Shown: positions 27,938 through 37,481, counted from the first letter of the stretch. The stretch: DNA of 64,000 bases from Okeania sp034190295 (GCA_034190295.1 JAXHSW010000006.1:37138-101137); one strand, 5' to 3'. Notes: generated from the sequence alone by a model not told the origin. A program made the numbers and translations.

Positions 27938-28693
27938 ATGTCAACTAACTTTCAAATTCGCTTACCCGATAACATTGAAAATTTACCAATTAATGAAGAA
28001 TATTTTTTCATTACAGAAAACGGGCGAGAGCGTCGCTTAAAACTCCATAATTATGCAGAAGTTTATAGCATTCCAGGACTCTATAACTATTTGGCTTTAG
28101 AGAAACTCCACTATCAATCGCCCGAAGTTATGGCTACTCTACTAACTGAAAATTTAAAAAATAGTAGTGAATCTGTCAAAGATTTGAAACTATTAGAATT
28201 AGGAGCGGGAAGCGGATTATTTGGTAAAGCTATTACTAAATTAGGAGTAACATCTATCATTGGTATCGACATTGTTCCGGAAGCTGCTGAAGCTACTCGC
28301 AGAGATTGTCCGGGAGTATATGAAAATTACTTTGTAGAGGATCTGACTCAATTATCAAAATCTACTAGGGATTTTTTGAACGAGAAAAAGTTAAATGGTT
28401 TTGTTTGTTGTTCTGCGTTGAGTGAAGGTCATATTCCTGTAAAAGCTTTTGCAACAGGAATGAATTTAATTAAAGATCGAGGTTGGGTATTATTTAACGT
28501 CGCAAAAACCAGTTACGAATGTGAGGATAATTGTCCGGAATTTGTTAACTTTTACCGTCAAGCAGTGGAAAAAAATTACTTGAAAATACATTGCACAGAA
28601 TCTTATTTGCATCGTCGTTTTTTTAACGGTCAATCTCTAGAATATGTGGCAATTTTAGCTAAAAAGCAAACAGATATTCCCTTCATTAATTGA
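27938..28693 (+). CDS. Class I SAM-dependent methyltransferase
   Basis: 251 residues. The SAM-binding motif I is LLELGAGSGLFG at about residues 87-98, followed by an acidic motif II (GIDIVPEAAEATRRD). A cap of about 80 residues precedes the fold. Two Cys pairs (FVCCSAL, SYECEDNC) lie in the second half. It would methylate N, O or C of a small molecule. It is the sixth gene in the same direction from 22224, with 144 bases after the SDR, so it is likely part of the same pathway. Confidence 0.85.
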   Translation: MSTNFQIRLPDNIENLPINEEYFFITENGRERRLKLHNYAEVYSIPGLYNYLALEKLHYQSPEVMATLLTENLKNSSESVKDLKLLELGAGSGLFGKAITKLGVTSIIGIDIVPEAAEATRRDCPGVYENYFVEDLTQLSKSTRDFLNEKKLNGFVCCSALSEGHIPVKAFATGMNLIKDRGWVLFNVAKTSYECEDNCPEFVNFYRQAVEKNYLKIHCTESYLHRRFFNGQSLEYVAILAKKQTDIPFIN

Positions 28694-29154
28694 TAATGGA
28701 TAATACCAATTTGATAAATGTTTGCTACAAATAGTTAGGGTATTTATTAGAATTTCCGTTTGTCACCGCGAAGCAAACAGCAATCCTGCAATTCTGAATC
28801 CACAATGAATAGATTTAATACCAGTTTTAAGGTCGTAAGTTCTCTTTTTTGTCAAAGAAACATTTTCTAAAAAATATTTTTATTGCACTTATTATTCGTA
28901 ACATTCTTTTTTCAAATTGGTATAATGGATAATTACCTCCACTTTTTCCCCTATGAGGGTAGGCTTTTAACCAAGGTATTTATTTTAGGACTTACGCACT
29001 TTAACGTATTTCTGTCATTGCGACCTATAGGGTTTGCGGAGCATTCCGGAACGGAAAGCAATCTCAAGTCGTAGTTTTTCGTACCTCATGCGTAAGTCCT
29101 GTATTTATTTAATTAATAATTATTAATTATTCGGTAATTTAAAACATAAAATCA
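28694..29154. other. Gap with degenerate repeat pieces
   Basis: Contains a degenerate family B start (ATTACCTCC near 28931), GGACTTACGCAC and a complementary TGCGTAAGTCC that bound about 110 bases (28989-29100), and an AATTATTAATT run. No gene is seen. Confidence 0.45.
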
Positions 29155-30084
29155 ATGGATGTAGAACTTTTAAAATCAATTTTTGAGAAAAGATTTGCCA
29201 TTCCCGATCGTTATGAGGTTGCGGAATTAACCCCCCAACTAATGAAGAATTTAGGAGCAGTAAGATCGGATTTGCGGGATTACAGCTATATGACCTTGAG
29301 TGCATGGATTTGGGGATGGTATGACCGAACCTACTACAGTAACGCAGAATTACTGGAACTAGCAGAAGAAGCTAAACGTAATATCAAAATTGGTCTCGGT
29401 GAAACAGAAAGCGATGGAGTATTTTTGCGGAGTTATTCTATATTACTTTTAAATGACTTAACTGACTTCCATCGCCATCATCCTTACCTAGAAGAACCAG
29501 AAATTCGTAGTCGCATGGAACTATACCTAACTTATCTAGAAAAAGAGCAAGATTTAAGGGGGTATGTTTCTCCAGAAAAAGGATGGTCTCACGGAATTGC
29601 TCATGTTGCCGATGCTTTAGGTATTCTCAGCTTAAATTCCTATCTCAACGATTCAGATTTGATGAGATTGTTAAAAGCGATCGCTACCAAACTGCGCCAA
29701 CCAGTACCATCAGTTTATATTCATTCTGAAGAGGAGAGACTAGCACGAGCTACTGTCAAAATTTGCCAACAGAATACACTTAGTATTGAGCAAATAAATT
29801 CTTGGTTGAATATCTTGATTGAAACTGAGCGGCGTTCATCTGGTCCTTTGATTTGGGATAACTTTGAAAAGTATCCTTGGCGAAAAATACTCACAAGTCC
29901 GACTGAACAATTATGTGCTTATCGAAATATCCAAAATTTTCTGCGCTCTCTCTATTTTCAGTGGGAGATGGCAGAAAATACCATTGAGAAGCAACATCCA
30001 GTTCGACAACTAATTTATCAAGCTTTACAATTTATAGAAACAGGTTTTTGCAATAGCGATCGAGGTTTCTTTCTCAATCCTTAA
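29155..30084 (+). CDS. DUF2785 family protein
   Basis: 309 residues, almost all helical, with the DUF2785 hallmarks as I know them: SDGVFLRSYSILLLNDLTDFH and EKGWSHGIAHVADAL in the middle, the latter with a conserved Trp-Ser-His. The family's biochemical function is not established; the His in GWSHGIAH suggests a catalytic or metal site. It is the last co-directional gene of the 22-30 kb set and is separated by 460 bases of repeat-containing sequence, so membership is uncertain. The ATG follows AAAACATAAAATCA, with no clear ribosome site. Confidence 0.78.
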   Translation: MDVELLKSIFEKRFAIPDRYEVAELTPQLMKNLGAVRSDLRDYSYMTLSAWIWGWYDRTYYSNAELLELAEEAKRNIKIGLGETESDGVFLRSYSILLLNDLTDFHRHHPYLEEPEIRSRMELYLTYLEKEQDLRGYVSPEKGWSHGIAHVADALGILSLNSYLNDSDLMRLLKAIATKLRQPVPSVYIHSEEERLARATVKICQQNTLSIEQINSWLNILIETERRSSGPLIWDNFEKYPWRKILTSPTEQLCAYRNIQNFLRSLYFQWEMAENTIEKQHPVRQLIYQALQFIETGFCNSDRGFFLNP

Positions 30085-30159
30085 AAACAGACTAATATAG
30101 CAGAAGAAAGAAGGAAGAAGGAAGAAGGAAAAGTATTACGTTGTCTGAGTTTTAAGCTT

Positions 30160-30312
30160 TTGACCAAAAAATAAGGTCTGAAGCCTCCCCTTGACTGCGC
30201 CGCGAGCTACCGCTCTACAAGGGGATGAAAAAAAAACAAGTTCAATATTTCAAGCCTCTGACTTCAAGCAGAGAGAGGTACTGATAACTGATAACTGATA
30301 ACTGAAATGACC
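30160..30312 (-). repeat. Dispersed repeat family A, copy 4
   Basis: Minus-orientation copy ending in three ATAACTG heptamers and GAAATGAC. The CCCCTT-AAGGGG core is interrupted by a GCGCCGCGAGCTACCGC insert. Confidence 0.8.
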
Positions 30313-30355
30313 TGTCCTAACCTTTGCTTCGACTGCTATACTATTGAATACTTAG

Positions 30356-30512
30356 AACTTACCGATCTAATCTCAAAGTATTGACTGATATTGGTTGTCG
30401 CATTTTTTTGTCTAAAAAAGTTTCAGCTTTTCGGTGGATACGAGCTGCATAAAGCTAGTATTTTGGGACGATTATGGCAGAAAAATCAAGGGAAAATTTT
30501 TCCGACTACCTT
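30356..30512 (+). repeat. Dispersed repeat family E, copy 2
   Basis: AACTTACCGATCTAAT, TTTTTTTGTCTAAAAAAGT and CTAGTATTTTGGGACGATTA match copy 1 at 9108-9258; the middle differs by a short insert. A (CACTCCCCA)n minisatellite follows at 30618-30653. Confidence 0.75.
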
Positions 30513-30807
30513 CTCTATAATTCCCCGTTCCTCCTGTCTTCCCTTCCTGGGAGCAGGGCTAATTCTTTGCCTGGGGAGAATATTTACAACCCTATATTTT
30601 TTTGAGATCCTGTGCTTCCCACACTCCCCACACTCCCCACACTCCCCACACTCCTTTTTTCTCTGGTGACAATAAATAGACCCTGCCTCCTGGGAATTGT
30701 AGGAGCGTTCCATAGAACACCCCTACATAATATTTTGTTGAAAATTATGCTAGCTGAAAGCTGTTTGCGGAGCATGACCTTAGGAAAAGCTGATAGCTGA
30801 TAGCTAC

Positions 30808-32175
30808 TTAATGCCCAATTCCTACATATTGAAAACCAGCAGCTTCCAACTCTTTGCGATCGCAGAAATTACGTCCATCAACAAATAAATTATGCTCCAT
30901 AGACTTCACCATCTTAGCATAATCTAATTTCTCAAACTGTTTCCAGTCAGTCACCAACACCAAAGCATCACAACCATCAGCAAGTCTTTCTGGGTCTGTT
31001 TCCACTACTACTCCAGTCAAACCATGACGCATACCAGACTGAGAAATAATCGGATCGTAAGCCTTCACCTTTGCCCCCAACCTGTTCAACTCTTGAATCA
31101 AATCTAGAGAAGGTGCATCTCGCATATCATCAGTATCAGGCTTAAACGTCAAACCCAATAACCCAATAGTCTTACCCTTAAGAATTTTCAGTGCCTGCTG
31201 TAACTTATCTATTGCTATCATGCGTTGACGCTTATTCACCTCAATTGCCGATTTCAACAACTGCGCCTCACAACCATAGTCATCAGCAGTATGCACCAAA
31301 GCAGAAACATCCTTCGGGAAACAAGAGCCACCCCAACCAATACCAGCTTGTAAAAACTTATTACCAATACGAGAGTCTAAACCAATACCCCGAGAAACCT
31401 GAGTCACATCTGCACCGACGCGATCGCAAATATTAGCAATCTCATTTACAAAACTAATCTTAGTTGCCAAGAAAGAATTAGCAGCATACTTAATCATTTC
31501 CGCAGAACTCAAATCAGTTGTTACCACTGGTACTGGTGGGAGCGAGGAATCGTCACCATACTTACGTTCAACCAGAGGAGTATAAAGCTCCAACATCATA
31601 TCTAGTGCCTTTTGACTATTACTACCCAATACTATGCGGTCTGGATTAAAAGTATCGAATATAGCGGAACCTTCGCGCAAAAACTCTGGGTTACTAACCA
31701 CATCAAATTCAGCTTCAATATCTGTACCGGAGCCACCCTCTTCCTTTTTCCGTTCATCAACCCCATCTAAAACAATTCTTCGTACCCAGTCACCAGAACC
31801 AATAGGTACAGTTGATTTATTCACAATTACCTTATAACCTGTAGTCAAATGAGCGCCTATCCCTTTCGCCACTGCCTCAACATAACGAGTATCGCTTTCC
31901 CCTGTAGGGAGTGGGGGAGTACCGACAGCAATAAATAAGATATCGCCATGATTTACCCCTGCTTTCAAGTCAGATGTAAACTCTAGAGTTCCTGCTTTGG
32001 TACAACCTTGCATCAGTTCAGATAACCCTGGTTCGTAGATTGGAGACTGTCCTGATTTTAAGAGTTTAACTTTTTCCTCGTTGTTGTCTACGCAAATTAC
32101 ATGATGTCCTGTATGAGAAAGACAAACTCCTGTAACTAAGCCAACATAACCAGTACCAATGACACAAACACGCAT
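30808..32175 (-). CDS. ugd: UDP-glucose 6-dehydrogenase
   Basis: 455 residues of the UDP-glucose/GDP-mannose dehydrogenase family: the N-terminal NAD loop GTGYVGLVTG (residues 7-16), FIAVGTP, SNPEFLREG, the catalytic-Cys motif GWGGSCFPKD, and GLTFKPDTDDMRDAPS in the C-terminal domain. It oxidises UDP-glucose twice to UDP-glucuronate. The next gene upstream on the same strand encodes UDP-glucuronate decarboxylase, so the pair makes UDP-xylose for surface polysaccharide or glycan. The two genes are separated by about 420 bases of TGATAATT repeats, so one transcript is possible but not shown. Confidence 0.96.
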   Translation of the reverse strand: MRVCVIGTGYVGLVTGVCLSHTGHHVICVDNNEEKVKLLKSGQSPIYEPGLSELMQGCTKAGTLEFTSDLKAGVNHGDILFIAVGTPPLPTGESDTRYVEAVAKGIGAHLTTGYKVIVNKSTVPIGSGDWVRRIVLDGVDERKKEEGGSGTDIEAEFDVVSNPEFLREGSAIFDTFNPDRIVLGSNSQKALDMMLELYTPLVERKYGDDSSLPPVPVVTTDLSSAEMIKYAANSFLATKISFVNEIANICDRVGADVTQVSRGIGLDSRIGNKFLQAGIGWGGSCFPKDVSALVHTADDYGCEAQLLKSAIEVNKRQRMIAIDKLQQALKILKGKTIGLLGLTFKPDTDDMRDAPSLDLIQELNRLGAKVKAYDPIISQSGMRHGLTGVVVETDPERLADGCDALVLVTDWKQFEKLDYAKMVKSMEHNLFVDGRNFCDRKELEAAGFQYVGIGH

Positions 32176-32218
32176 ATTTATATCCTCAAAATTTTTAACA
32201 GGAAAAAAGACTTATCAA

Positions 32219-32590
32219 TGGATAATTGATAATTGATAATTGATAATTGATAATTAATTCATTATCTAGACAGTGTAAAGTTCTAGGAATAACTATTGCT
32301 AGCTAAGGCTTTCAGTTATCTAAAGGTTAGAAACTTTCTATTCACAACTGTAAGCACTGTAAGCCTTTTTTAGTCAGACTGTCACTCTTAAAAGCAATCA
32401 TTCTGTTAGAATAACTTTGTACTCTCCAATCATTATCAATTAATACATAATTATTCATTATCCATTATCCATTCATAAGATTTCCGTACTTAATTCAATC
32501 TTCTTTACCAATAGATAATTGATAATTAGAGATAGTTTTCATTATCCATTATCCATTATCCATTATCCATTATCCATTATTCATTGCACC
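32219..32590. repeat. Octamer-rich intergenic region
   Basis: Tandem TGATAATT (four copies near 32224) and CATTATCC (about six copies near 32540-32585). No gene is seen. Confidence 0.7.
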
Positions 32591-32593
32591 CTT

Positions 32594-35500
32594 TCAACTG
32601 TTTGGCGGTTCATTTTTGAGCCGCTCTCGAAAATCTTCTATTGTCAATTTTAACCCTTCTTCTAGAGGAACAGTAGGCTCCCAACCTAAATATTTTTTAG
32701 CACGAGTAATATCTGGTTGTCGTTGTTTTGGGTCATCTTGTGGCAGAGGTTTATATGTTATTTCTGCATCTGGGTTAACCATGTGTTGAATTGTGTGAGC
32801 TAATTCAAGTATGGTATATTCTCCAGGGTTGCCGATGTTAACTGGTCCAATAAAGTCTTGATTCATTAATCGAATAAACCCTTCAACCAAGTCTGACACA
32901 TAACAGAAACTTCTGGTTTGAGAGCCATCTCCATATACTGTTAGTGGTATTCCTTTTAAGGCTTGTGCAATAAAGTTACTTACTACTCGACCATCATTTT
33001 CTAACATTCTTGGTCCGTAAGTATTATGAGCAAAAATTCCGTAGCTTCCTCCAATGAAATTTTCATAATTTGGTACTGAGAAATCGTAGACATAATCATC
33101 TATTTCAAATTCCTCAATACTTTCTATTTTTGCCCAGACAATATCACCAGTACTTTTTGCCGATATTTTCTGTTGAATGTTAGACAAATTATCAATATTG
33201 TTATCTTCTAACCCCTCTACTATTATCCGGTAAATTTTATTATCCTTTATCTCTATTTCTGAGACATTTGCTACTAGCCCAAATTTAGCTAAAATTAATA
33301 CTAATTTTTCAGCGATCGCCTGACTGTCACTCTTAAATTCAATATGGGAATTTAGTCGATCTTCTACTACATTATTTCCTTCATTCAATCCCTGTAAAAA
33401 GCTAATTAATTGTTTTTGAGGAAGTTGTAAAATCCAATTAGGAATATTTTTTTCTATCTTCCCAAAATTCAATTCCTCTGCAATTAGATCGACCAGAATT
33501 TTTGACTTAATACTTATAGACCCTTCTACCTTAATTTCACATTGACAGTCAAATATTCTTTCTACTATTTCTATTAATTTTGCTAATTTCTCAGCTTCTC
33601 CTTTAAACAACAATTCATCGTCTATCAAACTTCCTTGAGCAACATAAAACCCTAATAGCCACAAAAAGTCTTCTATATTCCCCACCCAATTTTTAATTGC
33701 CTTTGAAGATAAATAGCAAATTTTTTCTTTTTGAGATAGAGGAAGTTCTAAATATTCCCATAGATGCAAAGGAATCTGATTTTTTGCCTCGTAGTTTTTC
33801 AGTATTGAATAAAGTTCTTCGGGGTTAATACCTTTTGCCAATAAATACTCACGAATTTTATCTCCATATTTTTCTATATAAGAGATTGTCTCTTCACTTT
33901 CTACAGATATTTCTTCTTGAGTAGAAATTTTATCTCTAATGTAGAATTGTTGTAAAGGTTGTTCCAAAAAACTGATATAACTAGGAACTCCTATTTCATC
34001 TCCCACCTTTAATTCATTTCCAAAAACTGCTTGAGGGCGATCGTTATTATCCCTAGTAAATAAACTATGGTCTTCGGTAATTTTTATCTGCTTACCCCAG
34101 ACAGTTTTTATCTGATAACCCCTCTTCTTCACATGATGTTTCCAAATTCCAGAAATTGGTTTAATTACTGTCTTAGAATTTTCATCAAAACAAGGCACCG
34201 ATACATTAGAAATATCTCCATTAATTCTGTCATAACATTCAGCAAAACTTTCATAATAGAGTTCTTCACCAATGTAATAAAGTACCTTTTGGTCTCCAGT
34301 CAAACTATTAAAAATTCTGACTACTCGAATATCAACATTATTTTGACGATGATAATCAAAAGCTAAAGTTTCTGCTACTCGCTTACCTTCGTCGTAACAT
34401 TGACCACACCAAGCAGCACGCCCATTTCTCCTAACAAAAACCACATGATTTGTGACATTAACACAATAAACTTTTCCTACATAATGAAACCGTTCTGGTT
34501 CAACTAAATTCGCATCCTTAGCAGGTCGAATATTTACTCGATAAAGGTCGCGTCCAACTGCATGAGAAACTACCGAAGCTGCATAACCACAACGAAGTGC
34601 TAATTCTTGTACATCATCTGCTAATTGTTTAGATTTACTATAGTAAGCATAGCTATCTCCTCGTTCCGAACCATCACTCATTATTAAAGCTTTAAATAGG
34701 ATTAATAACTGTCGTTTTGCTAACCGGAAAAACTCCCGAGGAATGTATTTTTCACCAGACTTACCTAAAGGGAATAAAATCTCAGCTAAATCTTTACTAC
34801 AAATCCTAAATTGATAGTCATCCGAATCAGATAAAGTTTCAGTAAAATCAAAACCTAAACGACTTAAACAATTAGCAATTTTCAAATGTCCTTCAGGATT
34901 TTCTTGAGCAATTAACACATTATAATCTGCTACATCATAATCATTTCCCCCTACAACTCGCAACCTTTTTCTCACATCAACACAACCTTCAGAAATGTAA
35001 TAACCTAAAAATTCTAGCCAGTCATCCATGAAGATTTTTTCTACTTTTACCTTGGCATTTCTAGGAGGATTTCCTAATTCAAACCATTCTACTTCTTCAC
35101 CACCAAAATCTCCTCCAGTTAATGCCCCCCAACTTTGCCAATGCTTATCTTCATCTGCCCTGATAAACTTTAAATTACCCGTTTCACTACGCACATACAT
35201 CCAGTGATTAGGAGTCACACAAAAATCAAAATTACCATTAGCAAAACGGTACATTTCCCCAATATATGGTTGTACGATATATTCATCAGGAATATGATAT
35301 TCAACTTTCCCTTCTGGATTTAAAGTTGCTACTTTTAACTCTGATTGTAAATCTTGAAAAGCTACCCAACCTGCTTCAGTTAAAATTTCAGTTTTAGGGT
35401 CAAAACACGAACGAATACCAATACAATTAACATTACCTCTATATTCCTCAGTTTGAGGATGTACATCTGGGTCTCCATATACCTCAGATGTGGAAGCCAA

Positions 35501-35830
35501 AAAGAACCTTGCTTTTACCCTTTTGGCTAACCCCAACATATTCAATGTCCCCATCACATTTGTTTTAATTGTCTTCACAGGGTTGTATTGATAATGTATT
35601 GGACTAGCAGGACAAGCTAGATGATAAATTTGATCCGCTTCTAACCTAATAGGTTCAGTAATATCGTGGCGAATTAACTCAAAATAAGGATGATTCAACC
35701 ACTTTAAAATATTGCGCTTAGTTCCTGTGTAAAAATTATCAAGACAGATGACTTCATGGCCTTGTTCCATTAATCTATCGATGAGATGAGAACCAAGAAA
35801 ACCCGCGCCACCTGTTACTAATATTTTCAT
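32594..35830 (-). CDS. UDP-glucuronate decarboxylase (UXS) with two inteins
   Basis: The reading frame (1078 residues from the Met at 35830) joins three host pieces that add up to 314 residues, a normal UXS length. Piece 1 has MKILVTGGAGFLGSHL and ASTSEVYGDP. Piece 2 starts CYDEGKR and holds the catalytic YxxxK. Piece 3 starts TYGPRM. Intein 1 lies directly before CYDEGKR and intein 2 between RIFN and TYGPRM. After splicing the enzyme would convert UDP-glucuronate to UDP-xylose with NAD. The frame is open 25 codons further upstream (35905), but family members begin at MKILVTGG, and GGAAG lies eight bases before that ATG. It is a neighbour of ugd on the same strand. Confidence 0.93.
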   Translation of the reverse strand: MKILVTGGAGFLGSHLIDRLMEQGHEVICLDNFYTGTKRNILKWLNHPYFELIRHDITEPIRLEADQIYHLACPASPIHYQYNPVKTIKTNVMGTLNMLGLAKRVKARFFLASTSEVYGDPDVHPQTEEYRGNVNCIGIRSCFDPKTEILTEAGWVAFQDLQSELKVATLNPEGKVEYHIPDEYIVQPYIGEMYRFANGNFDFCVTPNHWMYVRSETGNLKFIRADEDKHWQSWGALTGGDFGGEEVEWFELGNPPRNAKVKVEKIFMDDWLEFLGYYISEGCVDVRKRLRVVGGNDYDVADYNVLIAQENPEGHLKIANCLSRLGFDFTETLSDSDDYQFRICSKDLAEILFPLGKSGEKYIPREFFRLAKRQLLILFKALIMSDGSERGDSYAYYSKSKQLADDVQELALRCGYAASVVSHAVGRDLYRVNIRPAKDANLVEPERFHYVGKVYCVNVTNHVVFVRRNGRAAWCGQCYDEGKRVAETLAFDYHRQNNVDIRVVRIFNSLTGDQKVLYYIGEELYYESFAECYDRINGDISNVSVPCFDENSKTVIKPISGIWKHHVKKRGYQIKTVWGKQIKITEDHSLFTRDNNDRPQAVFGNELKVGDEIGVPSYISFLEQPLQQFYIRDKISTQEEISVESEETISYIEKYGDKIREYLLAKGINPEELYSILKNYEAKNQIPLHLWEYLELPLSQKEKICYLSSKAIKNWVGNIEDFLWLLGFYVAQGSLIDDELLFKGEAEKLAKLIEIVERIFDCQCEIKVEGSISIKSKILVDLIAEELNFGKIEKNIPNWILQLPQKQLISFLQGLNEGNNVVEDRLNSHIEFKSDSQAIAEKLVLILAKFGLVANVSEIEIKDNKIYRIIVEGLEDNNIDNLSNIQQKISAKSTGDIVWAKIESIEEFEIDDYVYDFSVPNYENFIGGSYGIFAHNTYGPRMLENDGRVVSNFIAQALKGIPLTVYGDGSQTRSFCYVSDLVEGFIRLMNQDFIGPVNIGNPGEYTILELAHTIQHMVNPDAEITYKPLPQDDPKQRQPDITRAKKYLGWEPTVPLEEGLKLTIEDFRERLKNEPPNS
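33023..34306 (-). other. Intein 2 (428 residues), degenerate homing endonuclease
   Basis: Begins with Ser after RIFN (SLTGDQKVLYY) and ends FAHN before Thr of TYGPRM. The splicing blocks are present: block B is KITEDHSLFT, and blocks F/G are VYDFSVPNYENFIGG...GIFAHN. A LAGLIDADG-type endonuclease is recognisable at FLWLLGFYVAQG and LISFLQGLNEGN. The usual acidic residue of the first helix is Gln, and the second motif is also altered. Splicing is probably intact, while cutting activity is probably lost. Confidence 0.88.
34400..35407 (-). other. Intein 1 (336 residues), endonuclease motifs intact
   Basis: Begins Cys-Phe-Asp-Pro (CFDPKTEILTEAGW) and ends AWCGQ before the +1 Cys of CYDEGKR. Block B is CVTPNHWMYVR and block F is VYCVNVTNHVVFVRRNG. 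The terminal residues are Gly-Gln instead of the common His-Asn; terminal Gln is known in a minority of inteins. LAGLIDADG helices are seen at LEFLGYYISEG and ALIMSDGS, both keeping their acidic residue, so homing activity is possible. Confidence 0.88.
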
Positions 35831-35939
35831 TACTTCTACTTCCGAGCAATTTAATTTGTTGTGGTTTTCCAAATAAAATTGAAGAACCACATCGAACTCC
35901 ATCATACACTACTAATAAAGTATGGGTCTGAAATACCTT

Positions 35940-36555
35940 AGTAGAGTTTGGTATCTTTTACATTGGTTTTTTTAGTTACAAGTTGAGGGTTTGAGAAGCG
36001 GAAGGTCGTTCTATAGCTCTCGAAACTATACTATTTTAGTTGAATAAAAAATCATGTATATAGACGAACGAGCCCAGTTAACCTTGATAATATCACAAAA
36101 ATTGTGAGTCTGCAACCTCAAATCTTTGGAGCCGCCGATTTTTTTGGTGCTTCAGGTAATGAAACTCTTTGTGCTTTTCCAGGATATGAAGAGGATAGAT
36201 AGAAATACATTGGCAGGAGCTTCATAAGATGAAAAGATTTTTGCCATTGCTTGCAGGAAAACGTATGAATAGCGCATAGCCTCTCAATCAGCCAACTTAC
36301 TTGAATAAAAAATCATGTGTATAGACGAACGAACCCAGTTAACCTTTATAATATCACAAAAATTGTCAGGATGTTACCCAAAATCTTTTAAGTCGCCGAT
36401 TTTTTCGGAGGCTTCAAAAAATGTAAATGTTTTTGGTTTCCCACATCGTTATAGTATAGATGGAAAAATTTGATTCTCATGTGAAAAGCACAGGATTGAC
36501 TACTCCCTGGACTTAAGTCACGGAGATTATACAGTAATTAATTTAGAGATGTTAT
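35940..36555. other. Upstream region of the PEP-CTERM gene with a 67-bp direct repeat
   Basis: 36040-36106 and 36301-36367 match over about 67 bases (TTGAATAAAAAATCATG..., TAATATCACAAAAATTGT) with few differences. Both are followed by an AATCTTT...GCCGATTTTTT(T/C) motif. The unit is about 261 bases. It is a tandem duplication of an upstream or gene-end region. Confidence 0.7.
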
Positions 36556-37293
36556 ATGAACAGTAATTGCAGATACCTTTACAAAGGAATTTTTTTTGCA
36601 ATCACAGCTATTACGTTTTTACCTATCAAGGAGGCGTATGCTGCTTCTATTTTTATTGATTCGTCAACATTCGACAACCCGACTGTAATTGATTTTGAGC
36701 CAAGTGGAAGTGGGAACTCCGTTTCGTCTATCAATAACTATCTCAATACTTTGGGAACAGAGGCCACGTTATCCCTTGGCGGTGCCCAGGCTCGAATTGA
36801 CAATCTAAGCGATAACGAGCGCGCCATAGCATTTGGAGTAAATACTGGTGCAGATGGCGACCCGGTGAGTGGAGTTTGGGGTTTTGAAGGAGGGGTTTAT
36901 GGCGAATCTTTCTTAACGCTTACGTTTGCCCCTGGTCATTTTACCGAAGCTGTTGGCACCTTTTGGGGAGGAGCAGTTAACTCAAACGCAAGGATGGTTG
37001 CTACATTTGAAGATGGCTCAACGTTTACGGCATTTTTGAGAGATTTTCTCCCCTTGGTACCAAATTCAGACCTCAATGGAATCAATGGATTTTTAGGGAT
37101 TGATGGAGAAGGTCAATTGATTCAGCAAGTTAGCTTTTTCAACAACAACGATCTATATTCTCAAGATAATGTGATGTTCGGTTCCACTGGTTCTAGTTCT
37201 AGCGAATCTGTTCCTGAACCAAGTTCAATCCTAGGGTTTTCTGTCCTGGCAGCACTGGAACTGGGTTCACGGCTCAAACGAAAAGGGAATTGA
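36556..37293 (+). CDS. PEP-CTERM sorting-domain secreted protein
   Basis: 245 residues with an N-terminal signal peptide (basic start, hydrophobic GIFFAITAITFLP, cut near AYA at residue 29). A beta-rich middle follows (VIDFEPSGSGN, LTLTFAPGHFTEAVGTFWGG), and the C-terminus has the PEP-CTERM tag: VPEPSSILGF, a hydrophobic segment and basic KRKGN. PEP-CTERM proteins are sorted by exosortase to the outer envelope and often link to extracellular polysaccharide. It follows the nucleotide-sugar genes on the opposite strand. The exact role is unknown. Confidence 0.85.
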   Translation: MNSNCRYLYKGIFFAITAITFLPIKEAYAASIFIDSSTFDNPTVIDFEPSGSGNSVSSINNYLNTLGTEATLSLGGAQARIDNLSDNERAIAFGVNTGADGDPVSGVWGFEGGVYGESFLTLTFAPGHFTEAVGTFWGGAVNSNARMVATFEDGSTFTAFLRDFLPLVPNSDLNGINGFLGIDGEGQLIQQVSFFNNNDLYSQDNVMFGSTGSSSSESVPEPSSILGFSVLAALELGSRLKRKGN

Positions 37294-37370
37294 CCTCTTT
37301 CCACTGAAATTTTGGTCAAAACTTGGACAAAAAGTTAATCTCATCATAGAAATTCGGTTAAGTGGGAAAC

Positions 37371-37391
37371 CACCGTCTTTTAAGCGGTGGA
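37371..37391 (+). other. Left-end hairpin of a TnpB element
   Basis: CCACCG-TCTTTTAAG-CGGTGG is a subterminal hairpin about 90 bases before the TnpB start. IS200/IS605-type elements carry such imperfect palindromes at their ends. Confidence 0.55.
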
Positions 37392-37481
37392 TGGAAACGA
37401 CCCGACGGGTTTTAACCCGCAGTCAAGTTGACATTTCTCGTAATTTTCGCTATAAAATGTATTATACAGCGAAAAATAATT

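Noticed and set aside
30391..30800. Short frames rich in Ser-Pro-His or Cys-Gly-Glu repeats
   Set aside because: They are translations of family E and a 9-bp minisatellite.
35831..35905. 25-codon N-terminal extension of UDP-glucuronate decarboxylase
   Set aside because: Family members begin at MKILVTGG; the extension has no recognisable signal and a weaker start context.
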